Assembly: GCA_951812325.1 (NCBI GenBank)
Contig: OX638294.1
Location: 2,458,859 to 2,522,858, forward strand
Length of the DNA: 64,000 bases
Direction: 5' to 3'
DNA from: an uncultured Thermoanaerobaculia bacterium
GTDB taxonomy: Bacteria > Acidobacteriota > Thermoanaerobaculia > Multivoradales > Multivoraceae
Made by a program: the position numbers and the translations under genes. The notes beneath the pieces were generated by a model. The model saw only the letters and a list, made by a program, of their open reading frames with translations, was not told where the DNA came from and did no database searches. Position 1 is the first letter of the stretch, and each line of letters starts with the position of its first letter. This document shows positions 27,766 to 36,897 of this stretch, piece after piece.

Positions 27766-28794
27766 GTGAGGCATGGTCTTCCACTTGTGACCAGCCTGCT
27801 GGCCGTGGTCCTGTTGGCGTCGCCAATGGAAGGACAGGGACCACCGGACGAGATCGTGGAACTGCGCTGGATCTCGGCGGCAAGGGCTCTTGACGAGGAG
27901 ATTCCGGACAGCGTGCATCCGAGCGCGCGGAAGCTGATCAACGAGCAATCGGAGAAGTTCCGGGCGACGTTCGGTTCAGCCGCCAGCCACGATCTCCGCG
28001 AGGGGCATCTTGCACCCGAGGAGTTCTGCACCGTCAAGAGCATCGGTGCGGAGATCTGCTTCGGCGGTCCCGACACGGGTGGTGAGTTCGGAAGCGGGCT
28101 GCTTCTCGCCGAAGTGGCGGTCGTCGCGACCGTGGCGGACATCATCCCCGGTTTCGACAGCGGCGCCTGGATTGAGTCCCTCCTGGAGCTCAGCGACGCG
28201 GTTCCGCTCCACGGTCGGTCCCCCATCCCCGACTATGTCCTTCTGCCGGTACAGAGGGTAGTCGCCGAAGACCGCGTGTTCTGTGGCGGTATTGGTGACG
28301 AGTTCGACCCGCTCATCGGAACCCGCGTTGTCGTGATCGGCCCTTGGGTCGAGGGCGTGGTTCCTGTCGGTCCGGGACCGGGAAACTCGACCCTGTTCGC
28401 CATCGTGCGGAAAGACGGCGAGTCGCTGCGCTGGTCGCACGGCAGTACCGGCCCCGACAACCTCGTTGATCTGCAATGGCGTGTGGAAGAGGCTGTCCGC
28501 GGCAACCTCTTCAAGCTGACATCGCATCTGGCCCGGCTCAGAGAACGCGCGGAGGAACGCGAGCAGTTTGGGGATGAATGGTTGCGACGAACGAGGCGGG
28601 GCTGCCGCCTTGTCGCCGTCGACGAGGAAAGCGGAGAACAAACCGAGATATGCATCGGCTCCAACGCAACCGCAGCGGCGAAGGCGCGATTCCGGAAAGC
28701 CTGGCAGCAGCAATGCGCGGACGGTGGAGAAGACCCGTTCGTTGAAGTGTTGTCGGGCGACGAGCGGACCAGGGCGAGCATCTGCAACCGATGA
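27766..28794 (+). CDS. Secreted protein of unknown function
   Basis: 342 residues from GTG 27766, preceded by GGGGGAGG 11 nt upstream. The N-terminus is a signal peptide (GLPLVTSLLAVVLLASPMEG). The mature part has pairs of cysteines (FCTVKS / EICFGG, FCGGIG, RRGCRLV / TEICIGS, QQC / SICNR), suggesting disulfides in the periplasm or outside the cell. No family recognised. Base use is slightly less GC-biased than neighbours. Confidence 0.7.
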   Translation: MRHGLPLVTSLLAVVLLASPMEGQGPPDEIVELRWISAARALDEEIPDSVHPSARKLINEQSEKFRATFGSAASHDLREGHLAPEEFCTVKSIGAEICFGGPDTGGEFGSGLLLAEVAVVATVADIIPGFDSGAWIESLLELSDAVPLHGRSPIPDYVLLPVQRVVAEDRVFCGGIGDEFDPLIGTRVVVIGPWVEGVVPVGPGPGNSTLFAIVRKDGESLRWSHGSTGPDNLVDLQWRVEEAVRGNLFKLTSHLARLRERAEEREQFGDEWLRRTRRGCRLVAVDEESGEQTEICIGSNATAAAKARFRKAWQQQCADGGEDPFVEVLSGDERTRASICNR

Positions 28795-29018
28795 GAAGAG
28801 CAGTTGTCTTTCTCGCCCGACGAGTGCGAACGGGGACGGCGCCTGGTCCAACGTGGTCGAGTTGACCTCGAACTGATGGACGGGGTTCGCCGGCCGTTCA
28901 CTCCGTATCGGCTGGAGTCCGGGCGGCCTGTAGCGTGGGTGCGGCGGCGCGCACCGGTCTGACGCCGCGCACGGCCGAGCGGCCGCCGGCCCGCAACAAT
29001 CGGGCGCGGGAGACGTAG

Positions 29019-29606
29019 GTGAAGGCTGTGGAGGCAACTCGGGCGACCGACGAGGAGTTGGTGGCTGCGATTCTGGACGGCGAGGCAGCCCTGTACACCG
29101 ACCTCGTGCAGAGGTATCAGGGGCGCATCGTCAACTACCTGAATCGCTTTCTCCGCAATGTCGACGAGTCGCAGGAGTTGTCTCAGGAAGTGTTCCTGAA
29201 GGTCTACAGGGCCCTCGACCGTTACAACCCCAGGTACCGATTCTCGACATGGCTGTTTCGGGTGGCACAGAACGCGGCGATCGACCTGCTCCGCAAGCGG
29301 CGCCTCAAGCTGGTACCGATGCAGCGCGTCGGCGCCGACGGAAACACCCGCGAAAGGGAGTTCCCCAGTCAGGACAGGGACCCCTACCGGGTGCTTCGCA
29401 ACCTGGAGCGGCGCGATGCGATCGGGACCGCGATCGATGGCCTGAAGGACGAGTACCGGGAGCTGATCCAGTTGAGACATTTCGCCGAGATGACGTACGA
29501 CGAGATCGCCGAGTTCAAGGGCATGCCCCTGGGCACGGTCAAGAACAAGTTGTTTCGCGGCCGCCGGATGCTGAAGGCCCGGTTGGCTGACTACCTCACC
29601 GACTGA
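29019..29606 (+). CDS. ECF-type RNA polymerase sigma factor
   Basis: 195 residues. Region 2 (LVQRYQGRIVNYLNRFL, ELSQEVFLKVYRAL, FSTWLFRVAQNAAIDLLRKRR) and region 4 (LIQLRHFAEMTYDEIAEFKG, GTVKNKLFRGRRMLKARL) are intact. GTG start. The zinc-type anti-sigma gene lies 22 nt downstream, so activity is expected to be controlled by that partner. The stimulus is unknown. Confidence 0.94.
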   Translation: MKAVEATRATDEELVAAILDGEAALYTDLVQRYQGRIVNYLNRFLRNVDESQELSQEVFLKVYRALDRYNPRYRFSTWLFRVAQNAAIDLLRKRRLKLVPMQRVGADGNTREREFPSQDRDPYRVLRNLERRDAIGTAIDGLKDEYRELIQLRHFAEMTYDEIAEFKGMPLGTVKNKLFRGRRMLKARLADYLTD

Positions 29607-29628
29607 AGGACGGGAGGAGGTTCCAGCG

Positions 29629-30183
29629 ATGACGAGTTCCGAGAGAACGGCCTGTTCCCGGGCCGAATCGATCGATGCGTACGTTGACGGCGCCGTGAGC
29701 GGACCCGAACGCGAGCAGGCGGAGCAGCACCTCGCGGAGTGCGCCGAGTGCCGGGACGAAGCGCGCGGCCTGACCGCCCTGCGGGAGCTCCTGGCCGCGG
29801 AACGTCTTGCGACCGAGCGGCTCGAGATCGACGTGGGCGCGTCGTCGCGGGCCCGTGGACGCAGGGCTGTAGCCGCGGCCGCGGCGCTCGTCGGACTCTT
29901 CGGCGGCGCGCTGAACGTGCTCGCCGGGCTGGCGCCCCGGGCCGAATCGGCGGCCGCCGCCGTTTCGACCCTGTTCGACTTCACGGTCACGGTGGGACTC
30001 GTCGGCGCCGGTCTGCTCGATGCCTCCTGGCGTGGCATGAGCGCGGCGGTGTCCTCGGTCCTCCAACCCGCGGGGCCGGGCCTGTTGTTCGGCGGCCTGG
30101 CGGCCATGGGCCTCAGCGTGCTCCTGTTCTTCCTGCTCGGGCGCGGGTCCCGGGTCGTGGCGCGCGAACGGCAACAACGCTGA
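29629..30183 (+). CDS. Zinc-finger (zf-HC2) anti-sigma factor
   Basis: 184 residues. N-terminal anti-sigma domain with IDAYVDGAVSGPEREQAEQH and HLAECAEC (H-x3-C-x2-C zinc site), then two hydrophobic segments (about 78-100 and 150-172) that would place it in the inner membrane. Pairs with the ECF sigma encoded just upstream. Confidence 0.85.
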   Translation: MTSSERTACSRAESIDAYVDGAVSGPEREQAEQHLAECAECRDEARGLTALRELLAAERLATERLEIDVGASSRARGRRAVAAAAALVGLFGGALNVLAGLAPRAESAAAAVSTLFDFTVTVGLVGAGLLDASWRGMSAAVSSVLQPAGPGLLFGGLAAMGLSVLLFFLLGRGSRVVARERQQR

Positions 30184-30242
30184 CGCTCCGCCCGCCGCGT
30201 GTCGCGCGCTGGCGTGCCGGGCGCTACGATCGGCGGCGTCTC

Positions 30243-31205
30243 GTGACCACGCTCGCCCCAAAGCTCCGGCACTCCTCTGTCGCGGGCCTGCGGGCCTGTT
30301 CGTGCGCCGCGATCGTGGGCGCAGGCGTGGTCGTGGTCGGCTGCGCGGCGGCCGAACCGCCTGCGGAGGGGGTCCGCGCGGCCCTCGTCGTCGAGGCCGA
30401 GGCGGTGATGCGGGACCAGCTCGTGGCATTGGGACGGGACCTGGAGTTGCGCGGCGAAGCGCGTTCGGATGTCGTCGTCCTGAGCGGAAATGCGCGCGTC
30501 GACGGCGCCGTGGCGGGCGACGTGATCGTGCTCGGCGGCGATGTCCAGCTGGGGCCGACGGCCCGGCTGCGGGGCGATGTGTTCGTGCTGGGCGGCGAGG
30601 TGAGCGCCGAGGCCGGGGCGTCCGTGGAGGGCCGCACGGTGGCCTGGCCGCGGGCGCCGTCCTCGTGGCTGGTTCTCGCCGAGGGGCCGTTGATGGGCCA
30701 TTCGCCGCTGTCGTCGGCGGCGGCGTTGCTCAACCTGGCCTTGCTGCTGGCCTGGTTGCTCGTGTCGGTGGTCCTGGCGTGGGGCTTCGACTCGTCGCTG
30801 ACGGTAACCGCCCGGAGCGTTCTGGAGCGGCCGTTCCGGAACTTCTTCGCCGGTCTGGTGGCGGTGCTCGCCGTGGGCCTGACCTTCGCCGTCGTCAGCA
30901 CGGCGGCGCCGGGCCTGGTCGGCGTGCCGCTGCTCGCCGTCTGTGCGGTGGCGGCCATGGTGTGCAAGCTGTGGGGCACGGTGGCGGTCTTCATGGCGGT
31001 GGGGACGCGCCTGGCGCCGAATCGTCCGCAGCTCGCCGGCCGGCCGCTCGCTGCCGTGCTCCTCGGATTCCTCGCCCTGGGTCTGGTCAAGATGGCTCCC
31101 TGGCTGGGCGGATGGACCTGGACCATCGTCACCTGCGTGGGGATCGGAGCGGCGCTGGACAGCCGACTGGGCCGGCGGGAGCCGTGGTTCGAGGGCCTGA
31201 CCTGA
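30243..31205 (+). CDS. Bactofilin-like repeat protein with polytopic membrane domain
   Basis: 320 residues from GTG 30243. After a signal/TM segment come short beta-repeats (SDVVVLSGNARVDGAVAGDV, VIVLGGDVQLGPTARLRGDV, FVLGGEVSAEAGASVEG) of polymer-forming type, followed by four or more TM helices (about 155-310). Such repeat-plus-membrane proteins often follow ECF/anti-sigma pairs and may be part of the regulated envelope response; that role is inferred. Confidence 0.75.
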   Translation: MTTLAPKLRHSSVAGLRACSCAAIVGAGVVVVGCAAAEPPAEGVRAALVVEAEAVMRDQLVALGRDLELRGEARSDVVVLSGNARVDGAVAGDVIVLGGDVQLGPTARLRGDVFVLGGEVSAEAGASVEGRTVAWPRAPSSWLVLAEGPLMGHSPLSSAAALLNLALLLAWLLVSVVLAWGFDSSLTVTARSVLERPFRNFFAGLVAVLAVGLTFAVVSTAAPGLVGVPLLAVCAVAAMVCKLWGTVAVFMAVGTRLAPNRPQLAGRPLAAVLLGFLALGLVKMAPWLGGWTWTIVTCVGIGAALDSRLGRREPWFEGLT

Positions 31206-31220
31206 GAGCGTCCGAACTCG

Positions 31221-31326
31221 CGGCGTCGCGCTCCGCAGCGCAGCCTCGCCATCCAGCGCGCCGCAGTGCGCGCCTCCCCGGTTGCGTCCCTGGCGGCGGC
31301 GTTGCGTTCTGCGGCGCAGCCTCCTA
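31221..31326 (+). repeat. 76-bp-offset direct repeat before the zinc-ribbon TPR gene
   Basis: CGGCGTCGCGCTCCGCAGCG (31221) recurs as CGGCGTTGCGTTCTGCGGCG (31297), both followed by CAGCCTC. About 30 bp, moderately diverged. Confidence 0.65.
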
Positions 31327-31336
31327 GGCTGCCCCG

Positions 31337-33175
31337 ATGTATTGCCAGGTTTGCGGCGCCCGCAACCAGGACGACGCGGAGCACTGCCAGCGTTGCGCGC
31401 AGAAACTCATGGTGCTGTCCGGGGCTTCCCCGCCGTCGGAAGAACCGTTGGACGCGGGCGATGAGGAGTTCTCCTTCGACGAGCACCTGCTGGAGCGGAT
31501 CTCGATTCTGGAGGAGGTGCTGAAACGGACGGGCGAGACCGTGCAGAAGGTTCTGAACGCCCTGCACCGGCAGGAGGAGAGCATTCTCGTCCACCATGCC
31601 GGCATGCTTGCCCTGAGGGACCTTCTCGAGCGCCAGGACCTGATCGACACGGCGGAGTGGAGCGATCTCTGGGAATCCAGGATGGACTACCAGTTCCTGG
31701 TGCTCGAGAAGCGGGAGCGGTTCGCCGCCGTGAAGGACCGGATCCTCGGGCTCTACGAGGGGCGGCGCCGCCACGCTTTCGAGCAGCTTCTCGACGAAGC
31801 GGCGTCCGCGCTCGGCGGCCTCGACCTGACCAGGGCGATGGAGGTCCTCGAGACGGCGGCGACGGTGGACCGCGGCAATTTCGAGCTCGCCCACTTCCTC
31901 GGCGAGGCCCACTTCCAGGAGGGACGCCTCGAGCCCGCACTCGACCACTGGAGCCGTGTGCTGGCAACCAAGCCCGACCATGTCCAGGGCCTGGTCTACA
32001 GCGGCGTGATCCGCCTTCAACAGGGCGAGGAACAGCGAGGCCAGGAACTGCTCGAGCGGGCGGTCGTCCTCCATCAGGACGCCTTCCTGCCGCACTTCTG
32101 CCTCGGCGCGTCGCTGGCGGGACGCGGCCAGTTGAAGGCGGCGGCGGCCTTCCTGGAGCGGGCGGTCGAGATCGATGCGGTGCCGCAGGCGCTCTACCTG
32201 CTCGGCGGCTGCCGTTACGAGATGGGACGGCTCGGGCCGGCGATCGAATCGCTCGACCAGGCGCTCTGCGTCGACCCCTCGTTCGAGGAATGCCACCACC
32301 TCCTCGGCCTCTGCTACCTGGACCGGGGCTGGAACCGCAAGGCCCTGGCCGCGTTCCGGACCGCCCAGCAACTGAATCCGCGCCGCATGCGTTACCGCGA
32401 TCTGGTCGCCTATCTTTCGGGCCGGACGGGCGCCGAGTTGCCGTCGACCAGTCCGGCGGCCGCCGACCGGGTGAGCCGCGGCGAGCAGGCGATCGAGTCG
32501 GGCGATGCGGCGGAGGCGCTGCGCTGCTACCGCGAGGCGCTGTCGCTCGACCCGGACAACCCGACCCTGCTGATGACCTACGCACTGGCCTGCCTCCGGC
32601 TCGACCGCGGCCAGGAGATCCGTCAACTGACCCAGCGGGTGCTCGATTCGAACGCCGGTGAGATGCTGCGCGCGACGGCCTATGCGACCCTGATCGAGTC
32701 TCTGCGCGGCGAAGGGAAGTACCGGGAGGGAAACGAGGTCGGACGGCGGCTGCTGGAGGAGGAGGGCGGATCGAACTTCTCGAAGAGCATCGCCTACTAC
32801 GAGATGGCCTACAACCTGGCCGAGATGGACGAAGACCTGGACGAGGCGCTCGACTTCGCCCGCCGGTCCCTGGAGCACGCACCGGAAGAGCTGCGGCAGT
32901 TTCCGCTCGCGGCGCTTGGCTGGGTCCACTACAAGCGGCAGGAGCTGGAGGAGGCGATCGACTTCCTGTCCCAGTCGACGGAGCTGGGGCCGTCGACGAC
33001 GGTGCTGACGCGGCTGGGCATGGCGCTTCTGGCATCCGGCGACGAGGACCGGGCACGCGGCGTGCTGGCACGTGCGCGGCGTCTGGACGACCGGGGCGGC
33101 GCGATCGAAGAGCGGATGATGGAGTTCATGAAAGACTCCGCGCGGATCATCGAACGCGTGCGCGGCCGCGCCTGA
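31337..33175 (+). CDS. Zinc-ribbon TPR protein
   Basis: 612 residues. An N-terminal zinc ribbon (MYCQVCGARNQDDAEHCQRC) leads into a coiled-coil region (about 50-150) and at least ten TPR-like helices (AHFLGEAHFQEGRLEPALDH, LGASLAGRGQLKAAAAFLER, EALSLDPDNPTLLMTYALAC, LGWVHYKRQELEEAIDFLSQ). No enzymatic motif and no signal peptide; a cytoplasmic scaffold is likely. Sits upstream of proS (48 nt), possibly co-transcribed. Confidence 0.82.
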   Translation: MYCQVCGARNQDDAEHCQRCAQKLMVLSGASPPSEEPLDAGDEEFSFDEHLLERISILEEVLKRTGETVQKVLNALHRQEESILVHHAGMLALRDLLERQDLIDTAEWSDLWESRMDYQFLVLEKRERFAAVKDRILGLYEGRRRHAFEQLLDEAASALGGLDLTRAMEVLETAATVDRGNFELAHFLGEAHFQEGRLEPALDHWSRVLATKPDHVQGLVYSGVIRLQQGEEQRGQELLERAVVLHQDAFLPHFCLGASLAGRGQLKAAAAFLERAVEIDAVPQALYLLGGCRYEMGRLGPAIESLDQALCVDPSFEECHHLLGLCYLDRGWNRKALAAFRTAQQLNPRRMRYRDLVAYLSGRTGAELPSTSPAAADRVSRGEQAIESGDAAEALRCYREALSLDPDNPTLLMTYALACLRLDRGQEIRQLTQRVLDSNAGEMLRATAYATLIESLRGEGKYREGNEVGRRLLEEEGGSNFSKSIAYYEMAYNLAEMDEDLDEALDFARRSLEHAPEELRQFPLAALGWVHYKRQELEEAIDFLSQSTELGPSTTVLTRLGMALLASGDEDRARGVLARARRLDDRGGAIEERMMEFMKDSARIIERVRGRA

Positions 33176-33223
33176 ACGCCGCTCGGTACCGAATCGCCCT
33201 CAGGAGTTTCCGGCAGAGAAACG

Positions 33224-34954
33224 ATGCGTTGGAGCAACTACTACCTGATGACCGCCCGGGAGGCCCCCAGGGACGCCGAGGTCATCAGCCACCAGCTGAT
33301 GGCCCGGTCCGGCCTGGTGCGGCGGCTGGCCGCAGGGATCTACACGATGCAGCCGACCGGTTGGCGGACCCTGCGCAAACTGATGGCGATCGTCCGGCGC
33401 CGGATGGAGCGGGCCGGCGCGGTCGAGCTCTCGATGCCGGCGATTCAGCCCGCCGAACTCTGGGAGGAGTCCGGACGCTGGGCCAGATACGGGGTGGAGC
33501 TGCTGCGGATGGAGGACCGCCACGGCCGGCGGTTCTGCTTCGGTCCGACGCATGAGGAAGTCGTCACCGATCTCGTCCGGCGCGACGTGAAGAGCTACCG
33601 CCAGCTGCCGATCAACCTGTTCCAGATCCAGACCAAGTTCCGGGACGAGATCCGTCCCCGCTTCGGGCTCATGCGGGGCCGCGAGTTCCTGATGAAGGAT
33701 GCCTACTCGTTCGACGCGGATGAGGAGGGTCTCGACCGCAGCTACCGGTCGATGCACGCCGCCTACTCGCGCATCTTCGAGGCGTGCGGGCTCGAGTACT
33801 CCGTCGTCGAGGCGGACCAGGGGGCGATCGGCGGCTCGTCGTCGCACGAGTTCATGGTGCTTGCCGACACCGGCGAGAGCGCGGTCGCGAGTTGCGCCGC
33901 CTGCGGCTACGGCGCCAACGTGGAGCGGGCCGAGGTCGGCGAGCTGCCGGCGCCGCCCGCGGGCCGCGGCGAGGCCCCGATCGAGGTGTCGACCCCTGGA
34001 ACGACCACGGTGGCGCAGGTCGCCGAGCTGCTCGAGGTGAAGCCGGCGCAGGTGGTCAAGACGCTGATCTACGAAACGGACGACGGCCTCGCCGCGGTCG
34101 CGATTCGAGGCGACCGCGAAGTGAACGAGGTCAAGCTGCTGAACGTTCTCGGCGGCCTCGGCCTGCGGCTGGCGACGGCCGGACAGGTCGAAGCCGCGAC
34201 CGGCGGTCCGCTCGGCTTCTCGGGTCCCGTCGGCCTTTCCGCGGACGTGCGCCTGGTCGCCGACCGGTCGGCGCGCGCCCTCGCCGGTTTCGTCTGCGGC
34301 GCCAACCGGGGCGACCGGCACTTCGCCTCCGTGCGCTGGGACCGGGACGTGGCGAGCACGCGGCCCGTCGAACGGGTCGACGTGGTGACCGCGGTCCACG
34401 GCGATCCGTGCCCGCGCTGCAGCGGCGGCGAACTGAGACTTTCGCGCGGCATCGAGGTCGGCCACATCTTCAAGCTGGGCACGACGTATTCGGAGAAGAT
34501 GAACTGCACCTTCACCGACGACGGCGGCCGGCTTCGACCGATGGAAATGGGTTGCTACGGGCTGGGCATCGGTCGCACCGCGGCCGCCGCGATCGAGCAG
34601 GGCCACGACAGGAACGGCATCATCTGGCCGAAGCCCCTGGCGCCGTTCACCGTGGTTCTCTGTTCGCTCGACCCGGGGGCGGAACCGGTGCGCTCGGCGG
34701 CCGACGGCCTCTACGGGGAACTCGTGGACCGGCTGGCTCCCGCCGGTTTCGACGTGCTCTACGACGACCGCGCGGAGCGGCCCGGGGTCAAGTTCAAGGA
34801 CGCCGACCTGGTCGGCTTCCCGGTTCGGGTCGTGGTCGGCGCGCGCTCGCTCGCCAACGGGGGCGCGGAGGTCTCGAACCGCAGCGGCGGCGAGCGCGAG
34901 GTCGTTGCGCTGGACGAGGTCTGCGAGGCGGTCGTCGGTCGGTTGCAGCGGTAG
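33224..34954 (+). CDS. proS: Prolyl-tRNA synthetase
   Basis: 576 residues, bacterial type. Class II motif 2 region (FRDEIRPRFGLMRGREFLMK), the YSFD segment, the INS editing domain (about 220-395, TTVAQVAELLEVKPAQVVKT), motif 3 (CYGLGIGRTAAAAIEQ) and an anticodon-binding C-terminus. The stop codon falls in the first copy of a 129-bp direct repeat. Confidence 0.97.
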   Translation: MRWSNYYLMTAREAPRDAEVISHQLMARSGLVRRLAAGIYTMQPTGWRTLRKLMAIVRRRMERAGAVELSMPAIQPAELWEESGRWARYGVELLRMEDRHGRRFCFGPTHEEVVTDLVRRDVKSYRQLPINLFQIQTKFRDEIRPRFGLMRGREFLMKDAYSFDADEEGLDRSYRSMHAAYSRIFEACGLEYSVVEADQGAIGGSSSHEFMVLADTGESAVASCAACGYGANVERAEVGELPAPPAGRGEAPIEVSTPGTTTVAQVAELLEVKPAQVVKTLIYETDDGLAAVAIRGDREVNEVKLLNVLGGLGLRLATAGQVEAATGGPLGFSGPVGLSADVRLVADRSARALAGFVCGANRGDRHFASVRWDRDVASTRPVERVDVVTAVHGDPCPRCSGGELRLSRGIEVGHIFKLGTTYSEKMNCTFTDDGGRLRPMEMGCYGLGIGRTAAAAIEQGHDRNGIIWPKPLAPFTVVLCSLDPGAEPVRSAADGLYGELVDRLAPAGFDVLYDDRAERPGVKFKDADLVGFPVRVVVGARSLANGGAEVSNRSGGEREVVALDEVCEAVVGRLQR

Positions 34955-35204
34955 GGCCCGGTCTGCGCCGCAGATCACGGCGCGGGGGGTGCTGCGTCGC
35001 GAGGTCAGGCGAGGTGGGGCCGGATGGAGCCTGCGACGAGGTTGGCGGCTCCATCTATGGGTCTTCCTCGACTGCAGCGGTAGGGCCCGGTCTGCGCCGC
35101 AGATCACGGCGCGGGGGGTGCTGCGTCGCGAGGTCAGGCGAGGTGGGGCCGGATGGAGCCTGCGACGAGGTTGGCGGCGCCATCTATGGGTCTTCCTCGA
35201 CTGC
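34944..35204. repeat. 129-bp tandem duplication between proS and the CNNM/CBS gene
   Basis: Two copies (34944-35072 and 35073-35204) with essentially one mismatch (GGCTCC vs GGCGCC). Each contains the TGCAGCGGTAG ending of proS and the inverted ending of the convergent CNNM/CBS gene (CTATGGGTCTTCCTCGACTG). A recent duplication of the convergent junction. Confidence 0.9.
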
Positions 35205-36533
35205 TTCAGGAAGAACGTCGATCCGCAACGACACGATCCGGTTGCCTTCCACCTCCATCACCTCCAGCCGCAGCCGTCCGGCTTCGACCGTGTCGCCCGT
35301 TTCCGCGGTGCGGCCGAGTTCCGACAGCGCGATGCCGGCCACCGTGTCCTCCTCGCGGGCGTCGGCGATGCCGATCTCCAGTTCGTCCTCGAGGTCCTCG
35401 ATCAACATTCCCCCGAGGACCTTGTAGCCGCCATCGTCGAGGCGTACGAACTCGGGGACCTCGGCGTCGAACTCGTCCTGGATCTCACCGACGATCTCCT
35501 CCAGGACGTTCTCGAGCGTGACGATGCCGGCCACGCCGCCGTACTCGTCGACCACCGCCGCCATGTGGATGTGCTCGTGGCGCATCCGCGTCATCAACTG
35601 GTCCAGAGGCAGGGTCTCGGGGACCGCGAAGGTCTCGCGGGCGATGTCGCGCAGCGATGCCGGGGGCTCCTCGGCGATGAACAGGTCCTTGATGTGGACC
35701 AGACCGATCAGTTGGTCGAGGTCGCCCTCGCAGAGCGGGAATCGGGTGTGGCCGCTGCGGCGGGCGAAGGCGAGATTCGCATCGATCGGGGCGGTGGCGT
35801 CGAGGTAGACGACCTCGGTGCGGGGGACCATCACCTGGCGGGCGTTGCGATCGGAGAGTTCGAACACGTTGTCCAGCAGTTCCCGCTTGGGCTCGGAGAG
35901 TTCCGTGTCCTCCTCCGAAGCGAGCAGTCGGCGGATCTCCTCCTCGCTGTGGGCCAGTTCGCCGTGGCCGACCGGTTCGATGCCGAACAGCCGCAGGAAG
36001 GCGTTCGCCATCCGGTTCAGGACCCAGATTCCCGGGTAGGTGGCCCAGTAGAAGGCCCAGAGCGGCAGCGCCACCCACAGACTGGTCGGTTCGGGCCGGC
36101 GGATCGCGAGCGACTTCGGCGCCAGTTCGCCGAGCACGATGTGGAAGATGCTGATGATCGCGAAGGAAGCGATCAGACTGATCGAGTGCGCCGCTTCCTC
36201 CGGCATTCTCGGCGCCAGGTCGAACGCCGGCTGGAGCAGCCGGTTCACCGCGGGCTCGCCGACGATGCCGAGGCCGATGCTGGCCAGGGTGATTCCGAGC
36301 TGGGTCGCCGACAGGTAGGCGTCGAGATGATCGACCATCCGCTGCGCCATGCGGCCCCGGAGCGTGTCGACGTGCGGAGTGATCTGCGTTGGTCGGACCT
36401 TGACCAGCGCGAACTCGGCGGCGACGAAGAAGCCGTTCAGGCCGACCAGGAAGATGGCGAGCGCCAGGCCCCAGCCGAGGGGGAGGTCGAGGCTGATGGG
36501 CGGCCCGGTCGCCGCCAGGACACCGGGCATCAT
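35184..36533 (-). CDS. CNNM/CBS-domain transporter-associated protein (HlyC/CorC family)
   Basis: 449 residues. N-terminal CNNM domain with about four TM segments (LALAIFLVGLNGFFVAAEFA, LGITLASIGLGIVGEP), then a CBS pair (about 205-330; VPRTEVVYLDATAPI, VHIKDLFIAEEPPASLR) and a CorC_HlyC C-terminal domain. Family members are linked to magnesium homeostasis. The 3' end is inside the second copy of the 129-bp repeat. Confidence 0.93.
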   Translation of the reverse strand: MMPGVLAATGPPISLDLPLGWGLALAIFLVGLNGFFVAAEFALVKVRPTQITPHVDTLRGRMAQRMVDHLDAYLSATQLGITLASIGLGIVGEPAVNRLLQPAFDLAPRMPEEAAHSISLIASFAIISIFHIVLGELAPKSLAIRRPEPTSLWVALPLWAFYWATYPGIWVLNRMANAFLRLFGIEPVGHGELAHSEEEIRRLLASEEDTELSEPKRELLDNVFELSDRNARQVMVPRTEVVYLDATAPIDANLAFARRSGHTRFPLCEGDLDQLIGLVHIKDLFIAEEPPASLRDIARETFAVPETLPLDQLMTRMRHEHIHMAAVVDEYGGVAGIVTLENVLEEIVGEIQDEFDAEVPEFVRLDDGGYKVLGGMLIEDLEDELEIGIADAREEDTVAGIALSELGRTAETGDTVEAGRLRLEVMEVEGNRIVSLRIDVLPEAVEEDP

Positions 36534-36897
36534 CCGCGCTCAGCCCCGGCAGGGCCGGCAGGGCGCCGCCGCCGCGAAGATGACGAGGCAGGCCGCGGCG
36601 AGCCGCGCTGGTCGGAGTCCGGGTCGGGTTCCTCCAGACTGGAGCCGGATGGCGAAGGATCCGAAGCTTCGTCGTTCACGCGCGGAGAGCCTAGCAGCTA
36701 CAGCCCCCGACCGGTCGAATCTCCACGTCCGGCTCCATGTCCGGCCCGAGCCTCAACCTCACGATGAGCCTGCGACCGGCACGACGGGCGAGGCTCGGTA
36801 CGCGACGCTTCGCGCCGGCGAGGCCGATGCGGACCAGAAGGTCCGCCGCACCCGGTCGCGGACCGACGCTTCGCGACAGCGCGCCCCAAGGCGCGTG
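36534..36897. repeat. Intergenic region with dispersed repeat element, copy 2
   Basis: No gene seen in this 364-bp spacer. Its right half (36791-36860) repeats the element at 20719: TACGCGACGCTTCGCG, then the GCGGACC-agaa-GGTCCGC hairpin (36829-36846) and GCACCCGG. CGACGCTTCGCG also recurs 61 bp apart (36803 and 36864). Confidence 0.55.
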
